Shown: piece by piece, positions 27,407 through 35,932 of the stretch
Numbering within the stretch: position 1 is the first letter of the stretch
Layout of the letters: the number at the start of each line of letters is the position of its first letter
DNA from: Methanosarcina siciliae T4/M
GTDB lineage: Archaea > Halobacteriota > Methanosarcinia > Methanosarcinales > Methanosarcinaceae
NCBI RefSeq assembly: GCF_000970085.1
Contig: NZ_CP009506.1
Coordinates: 2,790,001 to 2,854,000 of the forward strand
Reading direction: 5' to 3'
DNA: 64,000 bases
The notes under the pieces: model-generated
Told to the model about the DNA's origin: nothing
Databases searched by the model: none
What the model saw: the letters and a program-made list of their open reading frames with translations, nothing else
Position numbers and translations under genes: made by a program

Positions 27407-29194
27407 TTATTCTGAAGTCTCAACGGAAAAAAACCTGCACGTTTGAGATACAAAAGCACTTATTATGGATTTTATTCTTTTTTTGTAAGATACTTCTGAA
27501 GAAATTAGCAAAGTATACCCGGCACCAATGCAAGGAGAGTCCTGTTTCAGGTAGTAATTATGTTTATGCTGGTTTACAAATCGCGGATCTGTATAGATGT
27601 CAGTGGTCGATGTGCAGTTCTTGTAGTTGCCTGCATAGTTATTGTAGAGACAGTTATTTTCCAGCACGAAGCTGTGTGTTTCCGGGAAGTTATCAATAGC
27701 CCCATAACCTGTTCCTTCCGGGCTGTACTTGCGTTTTAAAGTATTTGTTATAATGTTGTTGCGCACTATGGTCGTACAATTCCCATCTATACCTCTTGGA
27801 GTAAAGTCAACGTCATAACGCGAGCCAGTTGGGTACGTATACACAACAGCAGCGTTATAATTCGCATCAAACACATTGTTTTCTATGAGGGTATCATAAA
27901 ATCCGCTTGTTACTATACCGCCCAGCCAATCATAGGTCTGATGCGTGCCACAGCCATAGAATATGTTGTGGTGTATGTGAACATTCTGTGCCTCAGTTTT
28001 TGAATATGGCTCACCAAATGCTATAAGCCAGATCCCTGGACCATATGTATCATAAATAGTGTTGTTATAGACTTCAATATCATTCATCGGCTGAGCTTCG
28101 GATGTTCTAATATACTGTATCTGAATTCCCGGTCCTCCCGCATCATCCTCGAATTCGGTGTATATAGTGTTATCATGGAATTTTATATGGTTTGAGTTCC
28201 AGATTCTCAGTGCAGAATTTGTCTTACATCTCACGTTATTATTCCATGCTTCTATATCCTGACATTCGATTGCATAAAGGCCGTCATGACCAAGCTTGTA
28301 AATTCGGTTGTCGTGAAATTTTATGTTTTTGCTGTCTTTTATTTTCAGCCCGTCTCCGTGGCTGTCATGCATGTACATATTACAAACATGTATGTTGTCA
28401 CAGTTAATGAAATAGATTAGATTATAGTATCCATCTCCTCTCATTTTTTCGGTATTACCTTCATAGTTTCCATCGATCTCAAATCCGGTTATAGTGATGT
28501 TCTGGTTTCCAGAGCTGTTCATCTGAGTTATCAGCGGGCTTTGATGCGGCCAATATGCGTTGTCTTTAAGCTTTATCACGGCTGTAGGGTCCCCTTTCAG
28601 GGTCGTATCATTCCCGATGCGAATTTTGTCTGAGATCACGTAAGTGTTGGAACCTTTCAAATAAACGGTAGCGAATTCAGGATTTTCTGCCACATAAGCG
28701 AGGGCTTTATTGATCTCTATCTGGTCATCAATCCCATCACAATTGAAGTCTCCTTTTCCGTCTCCGGCCACATAAACCGTTTCATTTGACGGGATGAAAT
28801 TTGACTGTGCAGGGTTTGGCTTTGTGAGGTTTGATTGTGTAATGTTTGACTGTGTGAGGTTTGATTGTGTGAGGTTTGATTGTGTGGGGTTTGATTGTGT
28901 GAGGTTTGATTGTGTGAGGTTTGATTGTGTGAGGTTTGATTGTGTGAGGTTTGATTGTGTGGGGTTTGATTGTGTGAGGTTTGATTGTGTGAGGTTTGAT
29001 TGTGTGAGGTTTGATTGTGTGAGGTTTGATTGTGTGGGGTTTGACTGTGTATAGTCTGATGGTATTATTGAAGAGTACGACTGTATGGTGTAAAGGGTGA
29101 ACATTCCCAGTAGAATCAAAAAAACGAAAATTAAAACAGATACTCCGATTTTTTCCATGATTTTTAGTATGGACTCAGGATGTTTTTCATTCAT
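27407..29194 (-). CDS. Surface-anchored right-handed beta-helix (NosD/pectate-lyase-like) protein with repetitive stalk
   Basis: A 595-residue protein. N-terminal membrane anchor or uncleaved signal (ILKIMEKIGVSVLIFVFLIL, roughly residues 10-45), then a stalk of about 17 five-residue repeats TQSNL/TQSNP, then a beta-helix domain with coils such as YNLIYFINCDNIHVCNMYMH, NIKFHDNRIYKLGHDGLYAI and NVHIHHNIFYGCGTHQTYDW. Such domains bind or cut polysaccharides outside the cell. Most stalk units form N-L-T or N-I-T glycosylation sequons. The frame opens at 29224 but the ATG at 29194 follows AGGGGAT. The last 35 or so residues look unlike the helix and may come from drifted sequence. Confidence 0.88.
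   Translation of the reverse strand: MNEKHPESILKIMEKIGVSVLIFVFLILLGMFTLYTIQSYSSIIPSDYTQSNPTQSNLTQSNLTQSNLTQSNLTQSNPTQSNLTQSNLTQSNLTQSNLTQSNPTQSNLTQSNLTQSNITQSNLTKPNPAQSNFIPSNETVYVAGDGKGDFNCDGIDDQIEINKALAYVAENPEFATVYLKGSNTYVISDKIRIGNDTTLKGDPTAVIKLKDNAYWPHQSPLITQMNSSGNQNITITGFEIDGNYEGNTEKMRGDGYYNLIYFINCDNIHVCNMYMHDSHGDGLKIKDSKNIKFHDNRIYKLGHDGLYAIECQDIEAWNNNVRCKTNSALRIWNSNHIKFHDNTIYTEFEDDAGGPGIQIQYIRTSEAQPMNDIEVYNNTIYDTYGPGIWLIAFGEPYSKTEAQNVHIHHNIFYGCGTHQTYDWLGGIVTSGFYDTLIENNVFDANYNAAVVYTYPTGSRYDVDFTPRGIDGNCTTIVRNNIITNTLKRKYSPEGTGYGAIDNFPETHSFVLENNCLYNNYAGNYKNCTSTTDIYTDPRFVNQHKHNYYLKQDSPCIGAGYTLLISSEVSYKKRIKSIISAFVSQTCRFFSVETSE
28816..29054. repeat. 15-bp coding tandem repeat with 75-bp higher order
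   Basis: In-frame repeats of a 15-base unit (GTGAGGTTTGATTGT on the plus strand) encode the TQSNL/TQSNP stalk of the beta-helix protein. Every fifth unit has the Pro form (GTGGGGTTTGATTGT), giving a 75-base superrepeat seen nearly three times. The nearly perfect copies suggest recent amplification and likely length variation between strains. Confidence 0.92.
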
Positions 29195-29745
29195 TTTATC
29201 CCCTATTTCTAAATATAAACACACTATTTAAAAAAACATGTAAAGAGAATTATTAACTAACCATGGTCAAATAAAAACATTATTAATATAATAAATAAAT
29301 CATATAATTATTGTGCTTAAGCTTTTCATTAAATTACCTGAAGCCATATAATGTTTACTTAATTGTACTCTCAACCAGTATACTTAATTCCGTATATTAA
29401 GAAGTTCTAAAGTATAGTTCCAAAGTATGTGAAAAAAGAAATCCGGATCGAACTTGAACGGATTTGAAAAAGCCTTAAAAAACCTATAGTTGTAATAAAA
29501 AGATAAAAAATGCTGAATAACTCTTTATTGAAATAAGGTCAGGAAATAAGACCTGTTTTATGTTTCCAGGTATTTTAAATTTCAAACAGCATTTTTAGTT
29601 GATTTTTGGGCTGGATTTATCCCTGATGGAATTGCAATGTCCGCGTCAAGGAAAATGTCCTTTTCAAGGTTCTTGTCATATGCTTTTTACAGCTTCTTCC
29701 TATTTCTTACAGTTAATAATTCACACCGGATATCTCATTACTCTT
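29195..29745. other. Intergenic region upstream of the beta-helix gene
   Basis: AT-rich, about 550 bases, between the end of the sensor kinase gene and the start of the beta-helix gene, both minus strand. TATA-like runs near 29285-29310. No gene recognised. Confidence 0.4.
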
Positions 29746-32700
29746 TTAATGGTAGCAGGCCAACACTTTCATCTTTGATGTTATCGGGATCGCAAAAGCA
29801 AAGGTGCTCCCTTCTCCCTGCTCGCTTCTGAACCAGACATAACCCCCATGCAGGTTAACAATCTGCTTGACCAGTGAGAGACCGAGCCCGGTTCCCTGGA
29901 ATTTTTTTGAATAGAAGGCGTTTACCTGGCTGAAAGGCTTGAAAAGTTTGTGATGGTCTTCGGTTTTTATTCCTATTCCGGTGTCCGTAACCGTTATTTC
30001 AACCAGATTGTCCTTTTTTCTTACTCCTATTTTTACAAGGCTATTTTCATAAGAAAATTTTATGGCATTATCTACAAGGTTATACATTATCCGGGTAAAC
30101 TTCTCCTCATCGGCACAGATCCTGGTAAGCTCGCTATCCATATCGATTTCAATGTCGATATTCTTTTTATCTGCTAAGGGATGCAGAACGTTTCGTATCA
30201 GGTCAATCTTGGTAGCAAGTTCAAATTCTCTGTAATTAAGCTCCATCTTGTTTGCTTCTATTTTAGAAAGATCCAGGATGCCATTGATAAGGTTCAGAAG
30301 ATGTTTCCCACTGCTAGAGACATTTCCTACGGCTCTCATTTGTTTTTGGTTCAATTCTCCGTATACCTGCCCATAAAGCATGTCAGAAAAACCTATTACT
30401 GAGTTAAGGGGGGTTCTAAGTTCGTGACTCATATTTGCCAGAAAATCGTTCTTGGTACGGTTTGCAACGTCAGCCATTTGCTTTTCATGAAGCAGGTTTT
30501 CCGAGATTTTCTTTTCCGTAATATCTCCGGCAATATTACTTATAGCAACAAGCTTTCCGGAGACATCGAAAACCGGAGAAAGAGTTACTGAGATATTTAC
30601 TATTGTACCGTCCTTTTTCACCCGTAATGTTTCATGGTGCTGAACTTTTTTTCCCTGCTTAACCCTGTCAACTAATTGCTTTATTTCCCTTTTAAGATTG
30701 TCTGGTTCGAGTATAGACATGTTCTTGCCGATAACTTCTTCAGCCATATAACCATAAACCTGCTCTGCCCCTTTATTCCAGCTGGTAATAATACCACCAA
30801 GAGATTCGGTTATAATAGCATCGTTCGATGATTCAACAACATTCGCAAGTGTCTGAATTTTCTCTTCGGCTTTTTTAAGTTCGGTGACATCACGGGCTGC
30901 AGCAAAAACCCCGATAACTTCCCCGTCTTCATCCCTATACACGGATGCATTATACAATACGGGTGTAATATTCCCGTCTCTGTGATGAATTTCCAGAGCG
31001 TAATCTCGCACCAGCCCTTCCCTGAATGCCTGTTTATACCCTTCTTTAGCTTTTTCAGGTTCGGTAAAGTAATCCGAGAAATCGGTTCCTATCAATTCGC
31101 ATCTGTTATAACCTGTAATCAGCTCGGTAGCTTTATTCACGTCGGTTATCTTCCCGTCAGAACCTATGGTAACCAGCGGGTCAAGACTGGCTTCAATCAG
31201 GCTACGGTTATACGCATTAGCTGACTCAAGCGCCTTTTCAGCTTTTTTCCTCCCGGTGATGTCCTGAACTATTCCCATCATTCGGACAGGTACATCCTCA
31301 TCAAAAAAAACCTTGCCCTGCCCATGGACTATCCGCTCTTCTCCACTGGCCAGGACAATCCGGTAGTCAATACTGTAAGTTTTTCCGTTTAAAGCTTCTT
31401 TTATGGCATTTTCCACATTTTCTCTATCGTCCGGGTGCACATAACTCAAAAATATATCGTAAGTTGCTATAAATTCCTGAGGAGCGCACCCGAAAATCCT
31501 GTAGATTTCATCAGACCAGTATAATTCTTCGGTCACAATATTCCAGTTCCAGTTTCCAAGATGAGCTATTTTTTGAGCTTCTGCAAGACTTTTTTCACTT
31601 TTTTTCAATAACCGGTACGCTTTTTCAAGCTGAGCTGTCCGGTCTTCAACCAGTTCTTCTAAATTATCGAGCGTTTCTTTCAGCCTGATCGTTGCTTCTT
31701 TTATGTCGGTGATGTCGCGGGAAATGGCAAGAACGGAAGCAACTTCCCCGTCAACAAACTCAGGCACTATCCGCGTATTGAAATAGTATTCCTCTCCCTG
31801 GGGTGAAGTATACTGGAATTCTACTGTTTCGGGTTTCCCTGTGGCAAAAACCCTTTCATGGTGTTCTTCCCAGAACTTTATCTGTTCAGGATCTCTTCCC
31901 AGTTCACTGTGAGTTTTTCCAATTACTTTTTCCTGGGGGTGGCCATAAATTTCCACAGACACTGGATTAACATACAGGTGGCGGTTTTGTCTGTCAAAAC
32001 GAGCGATCAGGTCAGGAGAGTTTTCAGCCAACGTGCGGAATTCGTTCTCACTTCTTATCAGTGCTTCTTCAGCCTGCTTGCGTTCACTGATATCATGGGC
32101 AACATGAACGCTCCCAACGATTTTTCCTTCGGAATCCTGAAGAGGTAAGGCATTTACCAGGAAATAGCCTTCAAGGCAGTTCCCAAAGACCTCTGTTATG
32201 TGCTCAGTCCCGTCCTGAAGCAACTGCCTGTGTGGACAAAAAGAAGGGGGTTCATTCGTCTCATGGATGGCACGATAACAGGTTAGCCCCACACACTCTT
32301 CAGGTGTCATCCCCAATTTTGCCGCCATGGCCCTGTTTGCACGGACGACTCTGTATTCGGTGTCGATTATGGCTATCAGGTCCGGCACGGCATCAAAGGT
32401 ATATTTCCAATCTTTCGCGGCTTGAAGTGCAGTTTCTTCTGCTCTCTTGCGTTTGGAGCTCTCGATCTGCTCCCATTTTCCTTCCTTTTTAATCAAAGCA
32501 AACTGGTGGTTGATGACCACATCGATAATCTCGGTTGCGTTACACCTTTCAAGACAATAGGTACACAGTGCTATCATCCGGTAATTACCGATGACTCTGT
32601 CCACTCCTTCTTCATAATCAACAAAATCTTCCCAGTCTTCTTTTTCCAGCCAGAAAGTGTTCCCGCTCAACCTCAAACCTTCATAGCCATCTTCAAGGGC

Positions 32701-33618
32701 TTGATTAAGTTTTTCAATCCACCCATTCAGAATTCTCTCCGAATCGAAAGAATCCTCCTGTACATACAGGTGAGTGTAAGGAATAATCTCGATTTGCCCT
32801 TTCTCCAGGTAATCATCGATGTCAGGAACAACCCTCTTCAGGGCTTCTTTTGCATCTTTCACATCCAGAGGTTGCGATGTAACCCACATGCAGAACTCAT
32901 TGTTTTCCAGCCCTGCTTTAAAGTAAGGGACAAGTACATCCGTCAAATCTTCTTTTGTCTGGTAAAACTGGCAGAAATGTGTCCCCCAGGGAATATCTCC
33001 AACAATATCAATACCAGAATTTCTCATTTTTTCTTTTGCACAAGTAACTTCGTCCTCTTCATAGACTATTTGTTCTTCTCCGCTGGTCAGGATAATCCTG
33101 TGGTCAATACCGTAAGGTTTTCCGTCCAGAGTTCCGCTTACGGCATTGTCCACATAATCCTGATCTTTCGGGTACATGTAACTCAAAAACGCATCGTAAC
33201 TTGCCCCAAATTTCTGAGGGCTATACCTGAAAATCTGATAGATGTCCTCTGACCGGTATGATTCATGGGTCATAGTGTTCCAGTTCCGGTTTTCAGGATG
33301 AGCTATTTTTTGAGCTTCTGCAAGATTTTTTTCATTTTCTTTCAGCCTGGTTTTTGCTTCTTTTCTGTCTGTGATATCGCAGGAAATAGCAAGAACGGAA
33401 GTAACCCCGTTATCAGCTATTTGTGTATTAAAACGGTATTCTTTTCCCTTGGGTGGTGTATATTCGAATTTTTTTTCCGATTTGCTCATGGCTTTTTCGG
33501 AGTGTTTATATTCGAGAAGCCTGGCCCATAACTCTCTTTTTGATTTTTCCAGCTCATCAATCCGTCCTTTTAGCCTTCTCTCCGGTTTGTCAACAGCTAC
33601 GCTTTTAAAACTAATCAT
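29746..33618 (-). CDS. Large multi-PAS/MEDS sensor histidine kinase
   Basis: A 1290-residue cytoplasmic sensor. From the N-terminus: two degraded PAS pieces (about 45-200), a MEDS domain (about 203-375, WGTHFCQFYQTKEDLTDVLV), five PAS domains (about 405-1045), HisKA (FLANMSHELRTPLN, His1065) and HATPase (N-box MYNLVDNAIKFSYEN, DTGIGI, GTGLGLSLVKQIV). No membrane segment is seen. MEDS domains are known in methanogens and methylotrophs and are thought to sense small carbon compounds. Residues about 50-195 are a worn copy of about 600-790 of the same protein. ATG at 33618 follows GGGGT. No response regulator gene is adjacent. Confidence 0.92.
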   Translation of the reverse strand: MISFKSVAVDKPERRLKGRIDELEKSKRELWARLLEYKHSEKAMSKSEKKFEYTPPKGKEYRFNTQIADNGVTSVLAISCDITDRKEAKTRLKENEKNLAEAQKIAHPENRNWNTMTHESYRSEDIYQIFRYSPQKFGASYDAFLSYMYPKDQDYVDNAVSGTLDGKPYGIDHRIILTSGEEQIVYEEDEVTCAKEKMRNSGIDIVGDIPWGTHFCQFYQTKEDLTDVLVPYFKAGLENNEFCMWVTSQPLDVKDAKEALKRVVPDIDDYLEKGQIEIIPYTHLYVQEDSFDSERILNGWIEKLNQALEDGYEGLRLSGNTFWLEKEDWEDFVDYEEGVDRVIGNYRMIALCTYCLERCNATEIIDVVINHQFALIKKEGKWEQIESSKRKRAEETALQAAKDWKYTFDAVPDLIAIIDTEYRVVRANRAMAAKLGMTPEECVGLTCYRAIHETNEPPSFCPHRQLLQDGTEHITEVFGNCLEGYFLVNALPLQDSEGKIVGSVHVAHDISERKQAEEALIRSENEFRTLAENSPDLIARFDRQNRHLYVNPVSVEIYGHPQEKVIGKTHSELGRDPEQIKFWEEHHERVFATGKPETVEFQYTSPQGEEYYFNTRIVPEFVDGEVASVLAISRDITDIKEATIRLKETLDNLEELVEDRTAQLEKAYRLLKKSEKSLAEAQKIAHLGNWNWNIVTEELYWSDEIYRIFGCAPQEFIATYDIFLSYVHPDDRENVENAIKEALNGKTYSIDYRIVLASGEERIVHGQGKVFFDEDVPVRMMGIVQDITGRKKAEKALESANAYNRSLIEASLDPLVTIGSDGKITDVNKATELITGYNRCELIGTDFSDYFTEPEKAKEGYKQAFREGLVRDYALEIHHRDGNITPVLYNASVYRDEDGEVIGVFAAARDVTELKKAEEKIQTLANVVESSNDAIITESLGGIITSWNKGAEQVYGYMAEEVIGKNMSILEPDNLKREIKQLVDRVKQGKKVQHHETLRVKKDGTIVNISVTLSPVFDVSGKLVAISNIAGDITEKKISENLLHEKQMADVANRTKNDFLANMSHELRTPLNSVIGFSDMLYGQVYGELNQKQMRAVGNVSSSGKHLLNLINGILDLSKIEANKMELNYREFELATKIDLIRNVLHPLADKKNIDIEIDMDSELTRICADEEKFTRIMYNLVDNAIKFSYENSLVKIGVRKKDNLVEITVTDTGIGIKTEDHHKLFKPFSQVNAFYSKKFQGTGLGLSLVKQIVNLHGGYVWFRSEQGEGSTFAFAIPITSKMKVLACYH

Positions 33619-34033
33619 AAGACCCCAACCCAGCCTTAATAGGGCGCATTAATATCTCAATAAACCCCTGTTACCTGATCTTTTAAATTCTGCCTTCCTG
33701 GCATTTATTAAGTCACTTTATGCACATTTATGATACTTATCATATATTAATTTTTAATATGGTAATTAAATATCTTATTTATAATAAATAGTATATATTT
33801 TATCGATAATATGAATAATATTAAAAATATCAGATCAAAATTATACAATTTGGCAAAAAAGACGTTAAAGATTCCTTATGGTAATTTATCTGTACAGTGG
33901 ATAAAAATCTTAAAATTTTGTTCTTTCTTTATATTTGACAGCCTTTTCTCCTGGCCTGAAAACCGGTTTCCATCCAAAATTTTCTTCAGAACTAACCATA
34001 GCTATATATCATTGTTCTCCAAAATAGCCATTT
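33619..34033. other. Divergent intergenic region, AT-rich
   Basis: Very AT-rich stretch (33720-33860) between the divergent sensor kinase and acylphosphatase genes, presumably with both promoters, e.g. the ATAATAAATAGTATATATTT run near 33780. No gene recognised. Confidence 0.4.
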
Positions 34034-34312
34034 GTGACCACTGAAGAAACTGTGCGGGCGAAAATCTTTGTATCCGGAAGGGTACAGGGCGTTGGTTTTC
34101 GAAGGTTTGCAAGAAACGCTGCCGAACGTTTTGGAGTGGACTGCAACCCTAAGAACCTCAGGGACGGAAGGGTTTTTGTTCTCGCGGAGGGAAGAACGGA
34201 ATCTCTTGAGCTTCTCATCAATGAGCTTCGGAAAGGACCGATTTTTGCCCACGTAGAAGACGTTGATGTAACTTTTGAAAAGGCTCTGGGGAACGTGTAC
34301 GAGCTTTCCTGA
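34034..34312 (+). CDS. acyP: Acylphosphatase
   Basis: A 92-residue enzyme that hydrolyses acyl phosphates such as acetyl or carbamoyl phosphate. The signature is clear: KIFVSGRVQGVGFRRFARNA with catalytic Arg23, and NPKNLRDGRVFVLAEG with Asn41. Length is typical. The start is a GTG at 34034, the first possible codon after an in-frame stop; a second GTG at 34052 is possible. There is no strong ribosome site. It is a single gene, followed by a T-rich tail. Confidence 0.93.
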   Translation: MTTEETVRAKIFVSGRVQGVGFRRFARNAAERFGVDCNPKNLRDGRVFVLAEGRTESLELLINELRKGPIFAHVEDVDVTFEKALGNVYELS

Positions 34313-34438
34313 GGTAAAAATGAGCTTTTCGAGGCAAATGATTTTTGAATCAAGTGATCTTTTGACCACATTGATCTTTTTGAAGCGAATGATATTTGAA
34401 GCGAATGTTTTTTTTTAATAATGTTTCTTTTTGAACCT

Positions 34439-35449
34439 TTATAATCTATTGTTTTTACCTTTTTTTATCGGTTGCTTTCGCAGGCATATGTCGTGTTTTT
34501 CAGATAGTATCGGATGTTCGGGAATTTTCCCGTCCTCGGGGTTTCCTGCGGGTTCGCGTTCATAGGGTTCGGCCTTCACAAGGACATAGGTATAGGGCCC
34601 GAAGGTTTTTTTCAGGTTATGTTCAACGTGGATGGAAATCCGGTTTGCCTCTCCTATGTCCAGGGCATTATCAACTTTAATGCGGATATCCACAGCAATG
34701 TTATTTCCTATCCTCCGGGTCTTGAGGTTTGATAGGGCTTTTACTCCTTCGGTATTCCGGATGATCTCCCTGATCTGACCTTCGGTTTCTTCGTCAAGGG
34801 AGGCTTCTATGAGTTCGTTTATGCTGCTGCGGAATATCTTCAGGGCGACATTCAGGATGATGAAGCTCAGAAAGACCGCCATAAGGGGGTCGAGCACAAC
34901 CCATTTTCCTCCTAGAAAGATTGCAGCCCCGATCCCTGCCAGGGTGCAGAGCGAAGATAAAGCATCCGAACGGTGGTGCCAGGCGTTTGCAGTTAGAGCC
35001 ATACTGTTGATTTTACGGGCCTGCAGGATTGTATAATGGTACATGAACTCTTTTGAGAGCACGGACAGCAGAGCTGCATAAAGAGCAATAAGGGCGGGCT
35101 GCTCAAGGGCCCCTCCCTGGGCAAACAGCAGAGTCCTCCGGAGCCCGTAAAGTAAAATCTCTCCTGCAACCACAAAAAGCATGAGCCCTACAAGGCTTGC
35201 ACTGAGAGTTTCAATTTTTCCGTGCCCGTAGTTGTGGCTTTTATCCACCGGTTTTTTTGCGACCTTGAAGCCAAAGATTACCACAATGTCAGTCAGAAAA
35301 TCCGATAGGGAATGGACAGCGTCTGCTACCATTGCCGCACTGTTCCCGAGAATTCCTGCAAATAACTTAAAAAGAGTTAGCCCGAGGTTAACTAAAAGCC
35401 CGACACCCGTAACCTGAACAGCCTTTTCAAACCTTTCTTCTTGTTCCAT
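34439..35449 (-). CDS. Cation diffusion facilitator (CDF) family metal exporter
   Basis: A 336-residue transporter with six membrane segments and a cytoplasmic metal-binding tail domain. Metal-site motifs: AAMVADAVHSLSDFLTDIVV in helix 2 and ANAWHHRSDALSSL in helix 5; the helix-3 entrance has HNYGHGKIETLSASLVG. The D/H residues fit Zn, Fe or Mn export by proton exchange. The C-terminus is longer than usual and hydrophilic, with a basic end. ATG at 35449 follows GGAAGTGA. Confidence 0.93.
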   Translation of the reverse strand: MEQEERFEKAVQVTGVGLLVNLGLTLFKLFAGILGNSAAMVADAVHSLSDFLTDIVVIFGFKVAKKPVDKSHNYGHGKIETLSASLVGLMLFVVAGEILLYGLRRTLLFAQGGALEQPALIALYAALLSVLSKEFMYHYTILQARKINSMALTANAWHHRSDALSSLCTLAGIGAAIFLGGKWVVLDPLMAVFLSFIILNVALKIFRSSINELIEASLDEETEGQIREIIRNTEGVKALSNLKTRRIGNNIAVDIRIKVDNALDIGEANRISIHVEHNLKKTFGPYTYVLVKAEPYEREPAGNPEDGKIPEHPILSEKHDICLRKQPIKKGKNNRL

Positions 35450-35539
35450 TTTTGGTCACTTCCTTTGGAGGAAATTAATTTTTCGGGCTTTCTGCCTTTT
35501 CTGCGGTTCTGCAGGTCTTTCTTCCTGAATCATAAATGT

Positions 35540-35585
35540 AAGTAAGCAGCCGGTGTACTGTAAAGTAAGCAGCCGGTGTACTGTA
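35540..35585. repeat. 23-bp perfect direct repeat, 2 units
   Basis: A 23-base unit (AAGTAAGCAGCCGGTGTACT plus GTA) occurs twice back to back, 35540-35562 and 35563-35585, without a mismatch. It contains the partial inverted repeat GTACTGTA/TACAGCAC at its right edge. It lies upstream of the CDF gene. Confidence 0.85.
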
Positions 35586-35810
35586 CAGCACAGGATTAAT
35601 ATACAACCCGGGCCAGGACGTTCTTCTCTATGCCTACTTGAGGAAGAAAGGGACTTTTATCAAAAGGATTTTTATCAAAAGGGACTTTTATCATTCTCAA
35701 ACCAGTCCGTTTCAGGCAGTTTCGGTTTGGCTCTATGATATTCACACTATGATATTCGCTCAACAATTTTTGCTCAATTGAGGGATATTTGATATTTATC
35801 TCTAAACTAT

Positions 35811-35861
35811 ATTAAATATATCATTCTATTAAATATATCATTCCATTAAATATATCATATC
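35811..35861. repeat. 17-bp tandem repeat, 3 units
   Basis: Units ATTAAATATATCATTCT, ATTAAATATATCATTCC and ATTAAATATATCATATC at 35811, 35828 and 35845. They lie just downstream of the phosphatase gene end. Confidence 0.85.
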
Positions 35862-35932
35862 TAGTAAAACTGTATTGAGAGCTCGAGACTTTTTAAGAAC
35901 CAGGAGACATTTTAAAAGTTTTCAGCGGCCCT

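Larger units (their letters stand above)
35450..35932. other. Intergenic region with several tandem repeats
   Basis: About 480 bases between the CDF gene and the phosphatase gene. It contains a perfect 23-bp pair, a TTTTATCAAAAGG repeat at about 35655-35692 and three 17-bp units (separate entries). No gene recognised. Confidence 0.5.

Noticed and set aside
28794..29054. 86-codon plus-strand frame with FDCVR repeats
   Set aside because: Antisense shadow of the 15-bp stalk repeat; repeats divisible by three are open in several frames.
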